A DNA stretch of 64,000 bases from Bacillus timonensis (GCA_020171895.1 JAIVAN010000001.1:1-64000), one strand, 5' to 3'; shown: positions 45,327-54,420, counted from the first letter of the stretch. The notes: generated from the letters alone by a model not told the origin. Program-made: numbers and translations.

Positions 45327-46565
45327 TTATTCTTTAATCCCTACTGGTAAAAAGTACGATTCATTGCCAGTGATTTTTTCTCCTGCTCGAATTCCAATTG
45401 CACTTGGTTTTCCAGCAAGTAGAAAGCTACCAATCATATAAGAGAGTGTCTCTTTTCCTTTTTCAGTCGCTAATTCAATTGTAGGTAGGTCTACATATTG
45501 TTGATAAATTGGTAGTTCCTCACTGTAGTCATCATGTTTATTTTCTGTGACGAGCGTCATTTCCTTTGAGAAAATTTTCACACTGCCACCTTCCCGACCA
45601 AAAGCAGGCTTTTTGACATAGTGAGAGTTTGATACAAAAGCATCTGCATCTAAATATGTCGGTAAGAAATAAGTTTGAATCCAGTCTTTTTCCGTGTTGC
45701 TATAAACAGAGTGATCCTCTTCGTATAAACCCCATATAACAGCTTGAACAGCTTTGGATTGTAATAGAAAAGAAGAAATAGGATTAATGATAGCTAGTTT
45801 TTTATGTATGACATGATGTAATAGTTCTTTACCGATGAGATCTCCTGTTTCAGAATTTACGTCGGTAATTAAGTACTCGATTGGATAAGTCTGACGATAC
45901 AAAATATCGATTCTTTCACCGGTTGAGTCAAACAAACCATCCTCATTAATGCGTAACTCTTCAAGAGGTATGCAAGCACTTGGGATGTTGCTTAATTTCT
46001 GTAAGTAACGGGCTGTATTCCAATCTTCTTCGTGCAAATGATGAGCTGTAAAAACGACTCGTGCAGGTCGATTGAGTGAAAGAGTTTTATAGTTTTCCTC
46101 AATTGCTTTTTGAATGGTTGAAGCTAATAACTTTTCTTGAGATACGTTTGGGTTTTGTACATTGAATTCATGACAAATAAGTCCGTTTACATGAAAACAT
46201 TCCTTAATAAAGGTAGGGGTGTCACTATTAAGTTCTAGTAGTTTTAAGTGTCCTTCCATTGTTTTGACAAGATCACATCTTGCAATGATCGATTCAGGCT
46301 TTAACACCTTATGTCGTAAAAAAGGTAAAGTTTCTGTGGGAAATCCAAGTTGCAACAGCGTTTCATCAGGTAAATTTCTAAGGATAGAAGCTGTTTTAAA
46401 GAAGATGTGGCCGATTCGCTCTGTAGCTTCTTGGATGTCATGAACTTCTTTTTGAGATAATGGATAGACGTGATAAAGGCTATATTCCATCCCATATAAG
46501 TTGTGCCAATAGCCATCAATTCTATTGTAAAATGCTTCACGCTGCTGTTGATAGGTCTGATTCAT
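45327..46565 (-). CDS. Glutathionylspermidine synthase-like ATP-grasp protein
   Basis: A 412-residue protein of the YgiC/YjfC family, related to the C-terminal ATP-grasp synthetase domain of glutathionylspermidine synthase. Visible marks are LELNSDTPTF near 114-123, RPARVVFTAHH near 160, the KPAFGREGGSVKIF phosphate-binding stretch near 305-318 and IGIRAGEKITGNESYFLPVGI at the end. Members are predicted to form amide bonds on a peptide or protein; the substrate is unknown. It starts 8 bases after the lipoprotein gene, whose last codons contain its GGAGGG site, and ends 14 bases before the DUF350 start. GTG at 46568 is an alternative start. Confidence 0.85.
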   Translation of the reverse strand: MNQTYQQQREAFYNRIDGYWHNLYGMEYSLYHVYPLSQKEVHDIQEATERIGHIFFKTASILRNLPDETLLQLGFPTETLPFLRHKVLKPESIIARCDLVKTMEGHLKLLELNSDTPTFIKECFHVNGLICHEFNVQNPNVSQEKLLASTIQKAIEENYKTLSLNRPARVVFTAHHLHEEDWNTARYLQKLSNIPSACIPLEELRINEDGLFDSTGERIDILYRQTYPIEYLITDVNSETGDLIGKELLHHVIHKKLAIINPISSFLLQSKAVQAVIWGLYEEDHSVYSNTEKDWIQTYFLPTYLDADAFVSNSHYVKKPAFGREGGSVKIFSKEMTLVTENKHDDYSEELPIYQQYVDLPTIELATEKGKETLSYMIGSFLLAGKPSAIGIRAGEKITGNESYFLPVGIKE

Positions 46566-46573
46566 CACAACTA

Positions 46574-46894
46574 TTACCCTCCAAATCCACCTTTTGATCC
46601 ACTCGAGAAACCACCTTTGAAGCTTGGACTAGATTTATAGGATTTGTAAGCGGATGATGACGTGAGTGCACTTTTCGTTTTGAAAAATTTACTTCCATAG
46701 AAGAAACCACCGTAATATCTTGAACGTTCATCATCACATTCCCAAACTCCTAGTTCATCGTCCCAATCCCAATCCCTACATTCGTCTGTGTCAGGTACAG
46801 GAGGAAGATCAGTTTGTGCATTTCCACATGCTGCTGTAGAAGTCACCATTACTCCTGAAAGAACAGCTGACATAAGTTTTTTGGTTTTTTTCAT
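46574..46894 (-). CDS. Small lipoprotein with glycine-rich tail
   Basis: A 106-residue predicted lipoprotein. The N-terminal signal ends STAAC with the lipid-accepting Cys near 20. An acidic, tryptophan-containing part follows (DTDECRDWDWDDELGVWECDD near 32-52), with two further cysteines. A basic, serine-glycine-rich C-terminus ends GGFSSGSKGGFGG. This layout resembles YjfM/YgiB (DUF1190) lipoproteins that accompany YjfC/YgiC ATP-grasp genes in enterobacteria. The glycine-rich tail could be the target of the ligase; that is a hypothesis. ATG at 46894 behind GAGGTGATT. Confidence 0.65.
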   Translation of the reverse strand: MKKTKKLMSAVLSGVMVTSTAACGNAQTDLPPVPDTDECRDWDWDDELGVWECDDERSRYYGGFFYGSKFFKTKSALTSSSAYKSYKSSPSFKGGFSSGSKGGFGG

Positions 46895-46982
46895 TAGAAT
46901 CACCTCATTTCAAATGTGAAAGGTTTACAATATTTAGTATAATAAAAGAACGTATAAAAGGATAGAGAGAGAGGAAAATTCG

Positions 46983-47438
46983 ATGATGAAACTTGAGATT
47001 CGAAATTACGACAAGTATGGATACCCAGCACTTTGGCATTATGATTATTTACAAACGAGTGAGCTTGTTGGAAGGATGTCCTGTGAGTATTTGGTACGAG
47101 ATGGGCTGACGTATCAGGTTGTTGCCAATGCAACAGAACCAAATAATCTTTTTGTTTTATATGTAAAAGAAATTGGACGTGAGCATGCATTTTCAGAGGA
47201 ATCCAGTTTTACATCGATTGGATTTGAGATAAGAGAACTAAAGGGAAGATTTGAAGCACCTATTGTTCGAAAAGAAGAATTTCTAGCACATGACGCAGTG
47301 TTAGGTTATTTACACTCTGATTTTGTCTATGTAGAAAGAGATGGTAAACAGCTTGAAATGAAATTGGATTCATTAGAGCTTGATGAAGATCGGAAATGTT
47401 ATGTTTACTATGGAGAGTTTACAGGGGAGAAGCTATAA
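46983..47438 (+). CDS. Hypothetical protein, divergent from the lipoprotein operon
   Basis: A 151-residue soluble protein, starting MKLEIRNYDKYGYPALWHYDY, with alternating beta-type hydrophobic stretches (YLVRDGLTYQVV, LFVLYVKEIG) and an acidic C-terminal part. I do not recognise the family. It has a GAGAGAGGA ribosome site before the ATG pair at 46983/46986. It is divergent from the lipoprotein operon with an 88-base gap and is followed by the second repeat type. Confidence 0.7.
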   Translation: MMKLEIRNYDKYGYPALWHYDYLQTSELVGRMSCEYLVRDGLTYQVVANATEPNNLFVLYVKEIGREHAFSEESSFTSIGFEIRELKGRFEAPIVRKEEFLAHDAVLGYLHSDFVYVERDGKQLEMKLDSLELDEDRKCYVYYGEFTGEKL

Positions 47439-47446
47439 CAAGGAAA

Positions 47447-47680
47447 GAGGCTGGGACATAACTTAATTATTTAACTGAAATTCCGAACAAAATGATAGCT
47501 TAGCGGATGAAATATACGTAGACTCCTGCGGGATGAAAAGCAACGGCTAGACCCCGCTGTGCGTAGCGCAAGGAGGCTTGCCAGCTTCCCGCGGAAAGCG
47601 AAGTATATTTCAGGAGCGGATTAACTACACCTACAATCATTGTTCGGTTATTTAGGGAAATTACTTTTGTCCCAACCTCT
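47447..47680. repeat. Second structured repeat type with GAGGCTGGGACA ends
   Basis: The element is bounded by GAGGCTGGGACA (47447-47458) and TGTCCCAACCTC (47668-47679), an inverted repeat with one mismatch. Its core carries GACTCCTGCGGG, GACCCCGC, AGGAGGCTTG and GCGGAAAGCGAA, the same building blocks as the main family, but with different flanks. A similar pair TATACG.../...GTATATTTC surrounds the core. It sits between the ends of two convergent genes. Confidence 0.85.
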
Positions 47681-47693
47681 ATATTTAAATCCT

Positions 47694-48785
47694 TTATTGG
47701 AATTTTCCGTAATTGACGATTTTTACAGTGACCTTCGGTTCAATTTCTAACTTAGAATACGTTTCTCTCCAGTCCATTTCAGACCATTCTTTGTAGCTGA
47801 GACTGTTCCGGATATATCGACCGATTCCTAAACTGTCTGCTTTATAATCTTGAAGTTGTTTAATAATGATTTGACTTTCTTCTTCAAGTTTTTTTGCAAG
47901 CTGCTTTTGGAGTTCTTGCATATCTTTTTCCTCACTTAACGTTTTATCACCGATGTATTCTGTTATGACTCCTTGAATTTCCATCTCGATTAAAATTTTT
48001 TTGTTTTTTTCTACGACTTTGATTTTACGATCATTTAAAAGAGCACTCATAACAATGACTTCCCTCTTGTTAGCTTCTCCAAATTTTATTGAGAACTGTC
48101 CTTTTTGAAAGCTATTTCTTAAAAAGGAAAAGATGATAGATTTATCAATATCAATTTTTGAAACATATTTGTCTTCCTTAAAAATCGCAACTCCAACTAT
48201 TTCAATCGTTTCCTCTTTCTGTTTAAGAATGGGAGTTACTGGGTCAGATCCATCATCATAGTAATCTCGAGCAAATGTATAGAGAGTTGATTCAGGAGTA
48301 ATGTGGTTTTTAACACTTTTTTCAATGATCTCATCAATATAGTCACTAGTTCGTGGATGATCACTATAGTGCTTAGATAGTAATTTGTGCGCATTTCCTT
48401 CAATAAGTACCACTCTTATGTTTGTACCACTAGTAGGATCTCGTACGAAAGTGTCGATATAATTCCATAACCCAAGTTTAGCTAGTGACTCACCATATAG
48501 AGAGTTACGTAGTTGTCCACTTACTAGCTTTCGATCAGTTTTAGTAGATAACTTAATACGAGCTTCTTTACTGCTTTCTGCAGTAGTCGTTATTATTTCT
48601 CTCTCTTTGTTTCTATCGGAAGAAATAACAGGTATGGAGATTGTAACTCTTAATCGATTTTCAGGATCATCTTCATCGTGTAAATCATAAGAGACAGTAT
48701 TTGAGAAGCCTAAATCCTCAAGTATTTGTTGATCGTTACATCCAACGAGTGCAAATAGAAATACAAATAAAAGCCATTTATACAT
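47694..48785 (-). CDS. Spore germination receptor subunit C (Ger(x)C family)
   Basis: A 363-residue lipoprotein. The signal ends ALVGC with C16 as the lipid site. The rest matches GerAC/GerBC-type subunits, with ILEDLGFSNTV near 20-30 and the C-terminal IKQLQDYKADSLGIGRYIR near 300-320. It would sit on the outer face of the spore inner membrane with subunits A and B. Its start overlaps the subunit B gene by 8 bases. Last gene of the first ger operon. Confidence 0.88.
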   Translation of the reverse strand: MYKWLLFVFLFALVGCNDQQILEDLGFSNTVSYDLHDEDDPENRLRVTISIPVISSDRNKEREIITTTAESSKEARIKLSTKTDRKLVSGQLRNSLYGESLAKLGLWNYIDTFVRDPTSGTNIRVVLIEGNAHKLLSKHYSDHPRTSDYIDEIIEKSVKNHITPESTLYTFARDYYDDGSDPVTPILKQKEETIEIVGVAIFKEDKYVSKIDIDKSIIFSFLRNSFQKGQFSIKFGEANKREVIVMSALLNDRKIKVVEKNKKILIEMEIQGVITEYIGDKTLSEEKDMQELQKQLAKKLEEESQIIIKQLQDYKADSLGIGRYIRNSLSYKEWSEMDWRETYSKLEIEPKVTVKIVNYGKFQ

Positions 48786-49869
48786 TGGATTGCTCCCTTT
48801 TTGTTTTGAAAGATTGAATACTTATAAGGAGGAGAATAAGCAACGGTAACGTAATTACAAGTCCATATTCAATATATGTTAATGGAATGAGCCACTCATT
48901 TATTTCAGTTAATATTTTTGGAATGAGTGTGATGAAATATGTAAGTAGAATTATGATAAACCCTAACAAGTTTTCATGTGTTCGTTTAAACACCCTTTTT
49001 AGACATTCCTGTGCCATCCAATAATAAATCACTGTGGTCACAAGAATTTTAAGTAAGAAAAGGGTAATTAATAGACTTTCTAATCGTTCGATAAATGGTA
49101 ATTTAATAAAGGCAAGTAAATCAATTAACGGATACAGTAAATTTGTTAATTGATGGAAACTGTAAAAACCAAACGAAATGACGATAATGGCTAAATAGAT
49201 TATTGTTGTGAGAAGATTTCCGTATATCGCCCCTTTTAATAAATCTGATCTATTATGTACGAATGGAAAAAGAAAGAGAAGGACTTCAAATCCTAGAAAA
49301 GCAGCGTATGACTGCATAATACCTTCCCACCAGTCTTCTCCTTCTTTTAAAAGAAAAGGAGTGTAACGGGTAATCTCAAGTTCTTTCAAGTGAAAGCCAA
49401 CTAATAACACCATCCAAGCAGTCATCATGAAAAATAATGTAGATGCTTTTGTGATATTATAGATTCCCTTTGATAATAAATAGAAGCTAAGAACACAAAC
49501 CAAAGTATGAAAAATAACAGGGCTTGTGGATTGAAATGCCACCATTTTAAATAACAACACATATTGTTTTCCAACAAGACCTGCAATAAGCGCAAAAATA
49601 ATGGCTAGTCCAAAGTAGAATGGAATATAGATGTATTTCGTAATACTTGTCTCAAGAATGACAAAAAAAGATCGTCCATCCCCCAATTTATAACAGAGCG
49701 ATATTAACCAAAGGTTTAATATGACGGCTAGTGAGAGTGGAAGGATGACTATCCAACCATTTGTACCAAAGTATTGTGCAAGGATACTTGGTAAACTAAA
49801 GAGGATTGTACCAGATTGAACCATATAGATTAATACTGCAATATGAAATGTACTAAGTTTTTCATACAT
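48778..49869 (-). CDS. Spore germination receptor subunit B (GerAB/ArcD/ProY family)
   Basis: A 363-residue membrane protein with ten helices of the amino acid/polyamine/organocation fold. It starts STFHIAVLIYMVQSGTILFSLP, and SYAAFLGFEVLLFLFPF near 187-203 is typical. GerB subunits bind the germinant, usually an amino acid; the ligand here is unknown. It begins 12 bases after subunit A with AAGGTGG as ribosome site and overlaps subunit C. Confidence 0.92.
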   Translation of the reverse strand: MYEKLSTFHIAVLIYMVQSGTILFSLPSILAQYFGTNGWIVILPLSLAVILNLWLISLCYKLGDGRSFFVILETSITKYIYIPFYFGLAIIFALIAGLVGKQYVLLFKMVAFQSTSPVIFHTLVCVLSFYLLSKGIYNITKASTLFFMMTAWMVLLVGFHLKELEITRYTPFLLKEGEDWWEGIMQSYAAFLGFEVLLFLFPFVHNRSDLLKGAIYGNLLTTIIYLAIIVISFGFYSFHQLTNLLYPLIDLLAFIKLPFIERLESLLITLFLLKILVTTVIYYWMAQECLKRVFKRTHENLLGFIIILLTYFITLIPKILTEINEWLIPLTYIEYGLVITLPLLILLLISIQSFKTKREQSNV

Positions 49870-49881
49870 AGAAAAGCCACC

Positions 49882-51390
49882 TTATTTTTTCATTCTGTTA
49901 TACACCTTGTTTGGCGATTTTGAAATTGAAGGTCTTTCTCTAAACATGAAAAAAGGTGCTCGGATAAAGGTATCCTTCCAATCCTTCAAATTTAGTGGGG
50001 CAATTGGTGTTAAGTATGAAGTCCCTAGATTCGTTACGCCAGATAAGTGAATCGTAATTAATGCGACACCAACTAATAGTCCAAAATTTCCTAATATACC
50101 TGCTAGAATAATTAGACCAAAACGGATTAAACGAATGGATGCACTCATGAGATAACTTGGAATAACAAAAGAAGCAATTGCAGATATCGCAACTGAAATG
50201 ATTAATATATTACTCGTGAACCCAGCTTCAACCGCAGCCTGTCCAATTACAATCCCGCCAACAATCCCAATGGTTTGTCCAATTTTTGTTGGAAGTCGTG
50301 CCCCTGCTTCACGAAGTAGCTCAATGGTGATTTCCATAATTAACGCTTCATAAATAGGAGGAAAAGGTACTTTGCTTCGTGATTCTGCAAGTGGAATTAA
50401 TAATGTATCTGGTATCATTTCATAATGAAAGGTCGTCACTGATACGTAAAAGGCAGTAAAACCAATTGTTACAATAAAAGCGATGATTCTGAGTAAACGA
50501 ATAAATGAGCCTATAGGCCATCTTTGATAATAGTCATCCGGTGATGAAAAGAACTCGAAGAAACTAGTAGGAGCAGCAAAAGCAAAGGGACTACCATCAA
50601 CAAATCCTACTATGCGTCCAGAAACGAGTTTATTGCATGTTCCATCTGGTCTCTCTGACGTTAAAAATTGAGGGAAAATCGATAATGGACTTTCTTCAAT
50701 TTGTTGAACGAGCATATTGGAATCGAATACAGAAGCCGTTTCAATCGCTTCAATTCTACTTTTCAACTTATTTACTAACTCAATGTTTGCAATATCTTCT
50801 ATATAAAGAAGAATAACTTTCGTCTTAGTTACTTCTCCAACAGATAATTCAATTGTCTTTAAATGAGAACTTTTAATACGTTTACGGATGAGTGATATGT
50901 TGGTATCAATCGCCTCATTGAAAGAGTCATGTGGTCCAGTAATAACTGTTTCTTGTTCTGATTGATCTATTTGTCGTTCAGTAGGTGAGGCGATATCAAC
51001 AAGATAAACCTTTTCATGATAAAAAACAGCCGCTTTTCCACTCAATACACCTACAATGACTTCTTTTGAATCCTCAGATTGTACAAACTGACTTTCTTGA
51101 AGAAATGTCACTATTTCATTTGGTTGAATACTCCTTAGTGGATCAAGTAATTCACGTACAAGCTCATCATTCCCGACTAAGTTTTGGAAAAATAATAAAT
51201 CAATTTTAAGATGGGGAAGGTGCCGGTGAGTAAAGTCACTACAGTTTTCAAACGCCTGAAGTGTATGTTGTAACGCTGGCTTCTCAGTTATATATCCAAC
51301 ATATTCATTCTCAGTTTTTTCCTCGTGCTGTTCATTTTCGAAACTGTTCTTTGTCCACAGTGATTGATAAAGCTTCGTAAACAGTTTCAT
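49882..51390 (-). CDS. Spore germination receptor subunit A (GerA family)
   Basis: A 502-residue membrane protein. The N-terminal soluble domain (about 40-260) has VVRGP-like VITGPHDSFNEAIDTN near 148-163. The membrane part (about 285-470) has FPPIYEALIMEITIELLREAGARLP near 343-367. It probably forms the channel-like core of the receptor complex. A CATACTA element 25 bases before the ATG fits SigG control. First gene of an A-B-C operon. Confidence 0.93.
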   Translation of the reverse strand: MKLFTKLYQSLWTKNSFENEQHEEKTENEYVGYITEKPALQHTLQAFENCSDFTHRHLPHLKIDLLFFQNLVGNDELVRELLDPLRSIQPNEIVTFLQESQFVQSEDSKEVIVGVLSGKAAVFYHEKVYLVDIASPTERQIDQSEQETVITGPHDSFNEAIDTNISLIRKRIKSSHLKTIELSVGEVTKTKVILLYIEDIANIELVNKLKSRIEAIETASVFDSNMLVQQIEESPLSIFPQFLTSERPDGTCNKLVSGRIVGFVDGSPFAFAAPTSFFEFFSSPDDYYQRWPIGSFIRLLRIIAFIVTIGFTAFYVSVTTFHYEMIPDTLLIPLAESRSKVPFPPIYEALIMEITIELLREAGARLPTKIGQTIGIVGGIVIGQAAVEAGFTSNILIISVAISAIASFVIPSYLMSASIRLIRFGLIILAGILGNFGLLVGVALITIHLSGVTNLGTSYLTPIAPLNLKDWKDTFIRAPFFMFRERPSISKSPNKVYNRMKK

Positions 51391-51414
51391 CCTTCATCCC
51401 GTCCTAACAAAAGA

Positions 51415-51421
51415 TAGTATG
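51415..51421 (-). promoter_or_regulatory. SigG-type -10 element before the first ger operon
   Basis: CATACTA on the minus strand, 25 bases before the ATG. A matching -35 is weak (AAGATA at 17 bases), so this is a partial call. Confidence 0.5.
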
Positions 51422-51553
51422 AACTCTATTTTTTACCATATCTTTTTAAATATGCATTTCCCCAAATTCTATTTCAACATGACACAACTGAAATGAGCTA
51501 CGATTCTTGGGTCCAGTCAATTATGAACGAGTTCTTAATAAAGTAAACGGAAT

Positions 51554-51642
51554 AGTCTCAAGTGGCGCCCCGTGGAAAGCGAGAGTCCTGCAACGAAGGT
51601 TAACACCCCATGTTGATTGCAACGAATTGTATTTTCAGGGTA
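51554..51642 (+). repeat. Structured interspersed repeat, copy 13 (truncated)
   Basis: Right half only of a plus-strand copy: CTCAAGTGG, GGAAAGCGAGAGTCCTGCAACG, GGTTAACACC and TATTTTCAGGGTA. It shares the TGTTGATTGCAACGA stretch with copy 11. It lies 75 bases before the YkvI start. Confidence 0.82.
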
Positions 51643-51717
51643 TCAATAGGTAAATTAACGATTGCTCGTCTTTTCGGTACAAGTTGTTCATATAGTATTG
51701 AAGAGGGGGTGGTGAGC

Positions 51718-52746
51718 GTGAAGGGAAAGTGGATAGGCGCTGCTCAAGTTGCAGTTGTTTATGTTGGAACTGTTGTTGGTGCTGGATTCGCAACAGGAAA
51801 AGAAATCGTCGAATTCTTTACACAGTATGGAATTTATGGCTTACTTGGAATACTTCTAAGTGGTTACTTATTTATCTGGATAGGCACAAAAATGATGATG
51901 ATCTCAAGACAAATTGGGGCTGCTTCCTATAAAGAGTTCAATGATTATTTGTTCGGCAAAAAGATAGGTTCTGTTGTCAATGTCCTAATGCTTGTTGTTT
52001 TGCTAGGGGTTACGTCTGTTATGCTCTCCGGGGCAGGGGCTGTTTTTCAGGAACAGTTAAGGTGGCACCATGAGATAGGCATATTATTTACAATTGGATT
52101 GACCATTTTTGTCATGATGTTTGGAGTAAAAGGCCTATTTAGCGTAAACATTGTAGTCGTTCCTATTATGGTCACATTCAGTATCATCCTTGCTGGAAAA
52201 GCGATTGCGGCTGGCGGCCTGAATATTCAACTAGATGTAGATAAGATGTTTGAATTTAAGTGGATCGTGTCTCCTTTTACATATACAGCATTTAATTTGG
52301 CGATGGCTCAAGCAGTATTAGTACCATTGGCAAACGAAGTGAATGATGAGAAAGTAGTGAAGTGGGGCGGGATTTTAGGAGGAGCGATATTAACAGCAAT
52401 CCTTATTGCTAACCATTTTACATTATCAGCAGTTCCGAATGTAGTGCAATATGAGATTCCAATGGCAGAAGCGATGAAACTGTTTCTTTACTCGTTTCAC
52501 TGGTTTTATATTTTAGTTATATACGGTGAAATTTTCACATCAGTAATAGGAGATATCTTTGGATTACAGAGACAACTTCATATCATGTTACGAGTGAAAA
52601 ATACAACCATTACAGTCGGTATTCTCGCAATCGCATATGGCATTAGTCAATTTGGCTATGGCTCACTCATATCCTTTTTATATCCACTGTTTGGATATGT
52701 AAGTTTAGCATTATTGTTCTTGTTAATTGTGAAAAAAGCCGAATAA
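51718..52746 (+). CDS. ykvI: YkvI-like membrane protein
   Basis: A 342-residue membrane protein with about ten helices, similar in length and map position to B. subtilis YkvI. Its fold looks like an amino acid transporter (QVAVVYVGTVVGAGFATGKEIVEFF near 9-33, with a glycine-rich unwound first helix). The substrate is unknown. The GTG at 51718 is chosen since GAGGGGG lies 8 bases before it; the frame is open back into repeat copy 13. Confidence 0.85.
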   Translation: MKGKWIGAAQVAVVYVGTVVGAGFATGKEIVEFFTQYGIYGLLGILLSGYLFIWIGTKMMMISRQIGAASYKEFNDYLFGKKIGSVVNVLMLVVLLGVTSVMLSGAGAVFQEQLRWHHEIGILFTIGLTIFVMMFGVKGLFSVNIVVVPIMVTFSIILAGKAIAAGGLNIQLDVDKMFEFKWIVSPFTYTAFNLAMAQAVLVPLANEVNDEKVVKWGGILGGAILTAILIANHFTLSAVPNVVQYEIPMAEAMKLFLYSFHWFYILVIYGEIFTSVIGDIFGLQRQLHIMLRVKNTTITVGILAIAYGISQFGYGSLISFLYPLFGYVSLALLFLLIVKKAE

Positions 52747-52808
52747 AAATGGAAACAAAAAAGGCCATCTTCTAGGCCTTATTAGAAAAAATGAATGGAT
52801 TTTTTTCA

Positions 52809-53129
52809 TTATTTGAGATTGATCGAACCATCAATAATAATGGTTTTCACTTGTGTGTTTAGTATTTCCATTGTTTCACCGTCTTTTTCAAACGTATGAA
52901 GACCTCCAAATTGGCTAACTTCATTCCAACCTTCTGTTCTCATATGGTTTTTAAAGACGTCAAAGTCATGCTCACCAGATTCTATTTTTGCAAGGTAATA
53001 GTCAGTAAAAGGGAGTTTTGCAATCTTTGAATCTGTAAAAATAAGTTTCCCTATTGAACCAAACATAACTAATAATAGGAGGATAAATGTAATCATACAT
53101 ACATTTAGAATAGCTTTATAAACTTTCAT
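52809..53129 (-). CDS. Small membrane-anchored hypothetical protein
   Basis: A 106-residue protein with one N-terminal helix (about 5-28, ILNVCMITFILLLLVMFGSIG) and an outside domain of about 75 residues that looks alpha/beta (GWNEVSQFGGLHTFEKDGE). I do not recognise the family. The ATG at 53129 is preferred for its GAGGAGT site. Single gene, convergent with ykvI. Confidence 0.7.
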   Translation of the reverse strand: MKVYKAILNVCMITFILLLLVMFGSIGKLIFTDSKIAKLPFTDYYLAKIESGEHDFDVFKNHMRTEGWNEVSQFGGLHTFEKDGETMEILNTQVKTIIIDGSINLK

Positions 53130-53162
53130 AAATAAACGACTCCTCAAACAAAACCATTTCAT

Positions 53163-53415
53163 GGGACTAAATCCTTGTTGAACTCGAATGTTCTACTTTC
53201 ATTGGTATCCTCATACTTATTGAGGAGAGTTAAGTAAAAACATTAAATCAAGTGCGAATTTTTTTAGTTGTATTTTTTGTCTATTCATCATATGTTGCTC
53301 AAACTCAAATATGTATTCTTTTTATTCTTTTGGTTTATTTTACATGTTTTTTTTGGATTTGTAACAATTTCATGACAATTCCGTCTAATACTTCGGAATG
53401 TAAGGGAGGAGACGT
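53163..53415. other. AT-rich intergenic region between two divergent genes
   Basis: Holds the 5' regions of the genes at 53129 (minus strand) and 53416 (plus strand). It is AT-rich with poly-T/A tracts (53275-53360). No hairpin or repeat copy was seen. Confidence 0.5.
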
Positions 53416-53937
53416 ATGAAGAACAGTAAATCATGGGTTGGTTTTTTATTAATTGGGTTAGGAACTTTATTTTTATTGGATAGTTTAAATGTAATTGATC
53501 ATGCATGGAGTTTTTTGTGGCCAGTATTTCTTTTAGTACCAGCCATCGCGTTTCATGCGGCTTTTTTTGCGACAGGTGCAAAAAAGAGCGCTGCAGGTTT
53601 GCTAGTACCAGGTGGGATTTTACTTGTTTTAAGCGGGTTGTTTTTCTTTGAGGTTCTTACATCTTGGCAGTTTTCAGGAACAACGTGGCCATTTTATTTG
53701 TTTGCTGTTGCATTTGGATTACTTGAATTATGGTTATTTGGTGGAAGACAGCCAAGTTTGTTGATTCCAATATTTATATTAACTACAGTCGGAAGTGTGT
53801 TTTTGTTCGAAGGCTTAATCGAATATCCGATTTTTCAATTTTGGCCAGTCATTTTAATTATCATCGGCTTGTACATCCTTTTTGGTAAAAGAAAGCGTGA
53901 TTTAAATACTAATGAAATTAATAAAAAGGAAATGTAA
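53416..53937 (+). CDS. LiaI/LiaF-type small membrane protein
   Basis: A 173-residue membrane protein of about five or six short helices: near 8-22, 30-50, 58-80, 85-105, 112-130 and 138-156. Paired short hydrophobic segments with WPVFLL and FWPVILIIIGLYIL resemble the membrane part of LiaF and DUF5668 proteins. A role in envelope stress is a guess. ATG behind GGGAGGAGA. Single gene. Confidence 0.72.
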   Translation: MKNSKSWVGFLLIGLGTLFLLDSLNVIDHAWSFLWPVFLLVPAIAFHAAFFATGAKKSAAGLLVPGGILLVLSGLFFFEVLTSWQFSGTTWPFYLFAVAFGLLELWLFGGRQPSLLIPIFILTTVGSVFLFEGLIEYPIFQFWPVILIIIGLYILFGKRKRDLNTNEINKKEM

Positions 53938-53945
53938 ATGAAAAG

Positions 53946-53972
53946 AAACCGTCTCAGTTAATGAGGCGGTTT
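53946..53972. terminator. Terminator-like hairpin between convergent genes
   Basis: AAACCGTCTC / GAGGCGGTTT stem (one G-U pair); the right arm overlaps the last codons of the convergent GNAT gene. T-run weak. Confidence 0.65.
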
Positions 53973-54420
53973 ATTGTTTGTAATTTAGTGGGTATTTAGC
54001 CATTTCTTCACCCCATGGAGCCATGCCAACAACTTGAAATCCCACTTTTTTATAAATGGCAGCTGCTGGATGATTTTCTGGGTGATAGGCAACAACGATA
54101 TCGGTTGCGTCTTCTTTTGCATGAATATATGAAAGAATACGAAGCATTGCTTTTTTTCCATAACCTTTTCCTTGGTGGCTATGATCAATCATAAAACGAT
54201 AGAGCCAATAATGGTGATCTTCGGGGTCGATCCCAAACATCGTAAACCCTACCATACAATCGTCTGCATAAATTCCTAGCGTCTCAAAATTTGGTAGAAA
54301 TTTAGACTCTGCTAAGGAATACAGATTTGAAGCGATAAAGCTCTGTTGTTCTTCTTTCGGTTTTAGCGCAATACATTGTTCCCAATTTGATTTAGTAATT
54401 TTTCGAAGTGTAATATCCAA
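53971..54420 (-). CDS. GNAT acetyltransferase, spermidine/spermine type
   Basis: A 149-residue GNAT enzyme. The acetyl-CoA loop HQGKGYGKKAMLR near 81-93 and the NHPAAAIYKKVGFQVVG stretch near 117-133 are clear. GFTMFGIDPEDHHYWLYRFMID near 58-79 is typical of BltD/SpeG-type polyamine acetyltransferases. The substrate is inferred from that likeness. An AGGAGAAC site precedes the ATG. Single gene. Confidence 0.8.
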   Translation of the reverse strand: MDITLRKITKSNWEQCIALKPKEEQQSFIASNLYSLAESKFLPNFETLGIYADDCMVGFTMFGIDPEDHHYWLYRFMIDHSHQGKGYGKKAMLRILSYIHAKEDATDIVVAYHPENHPAAAIYKKVGFQVVGMAPWGEEMAKYPLNYKQ

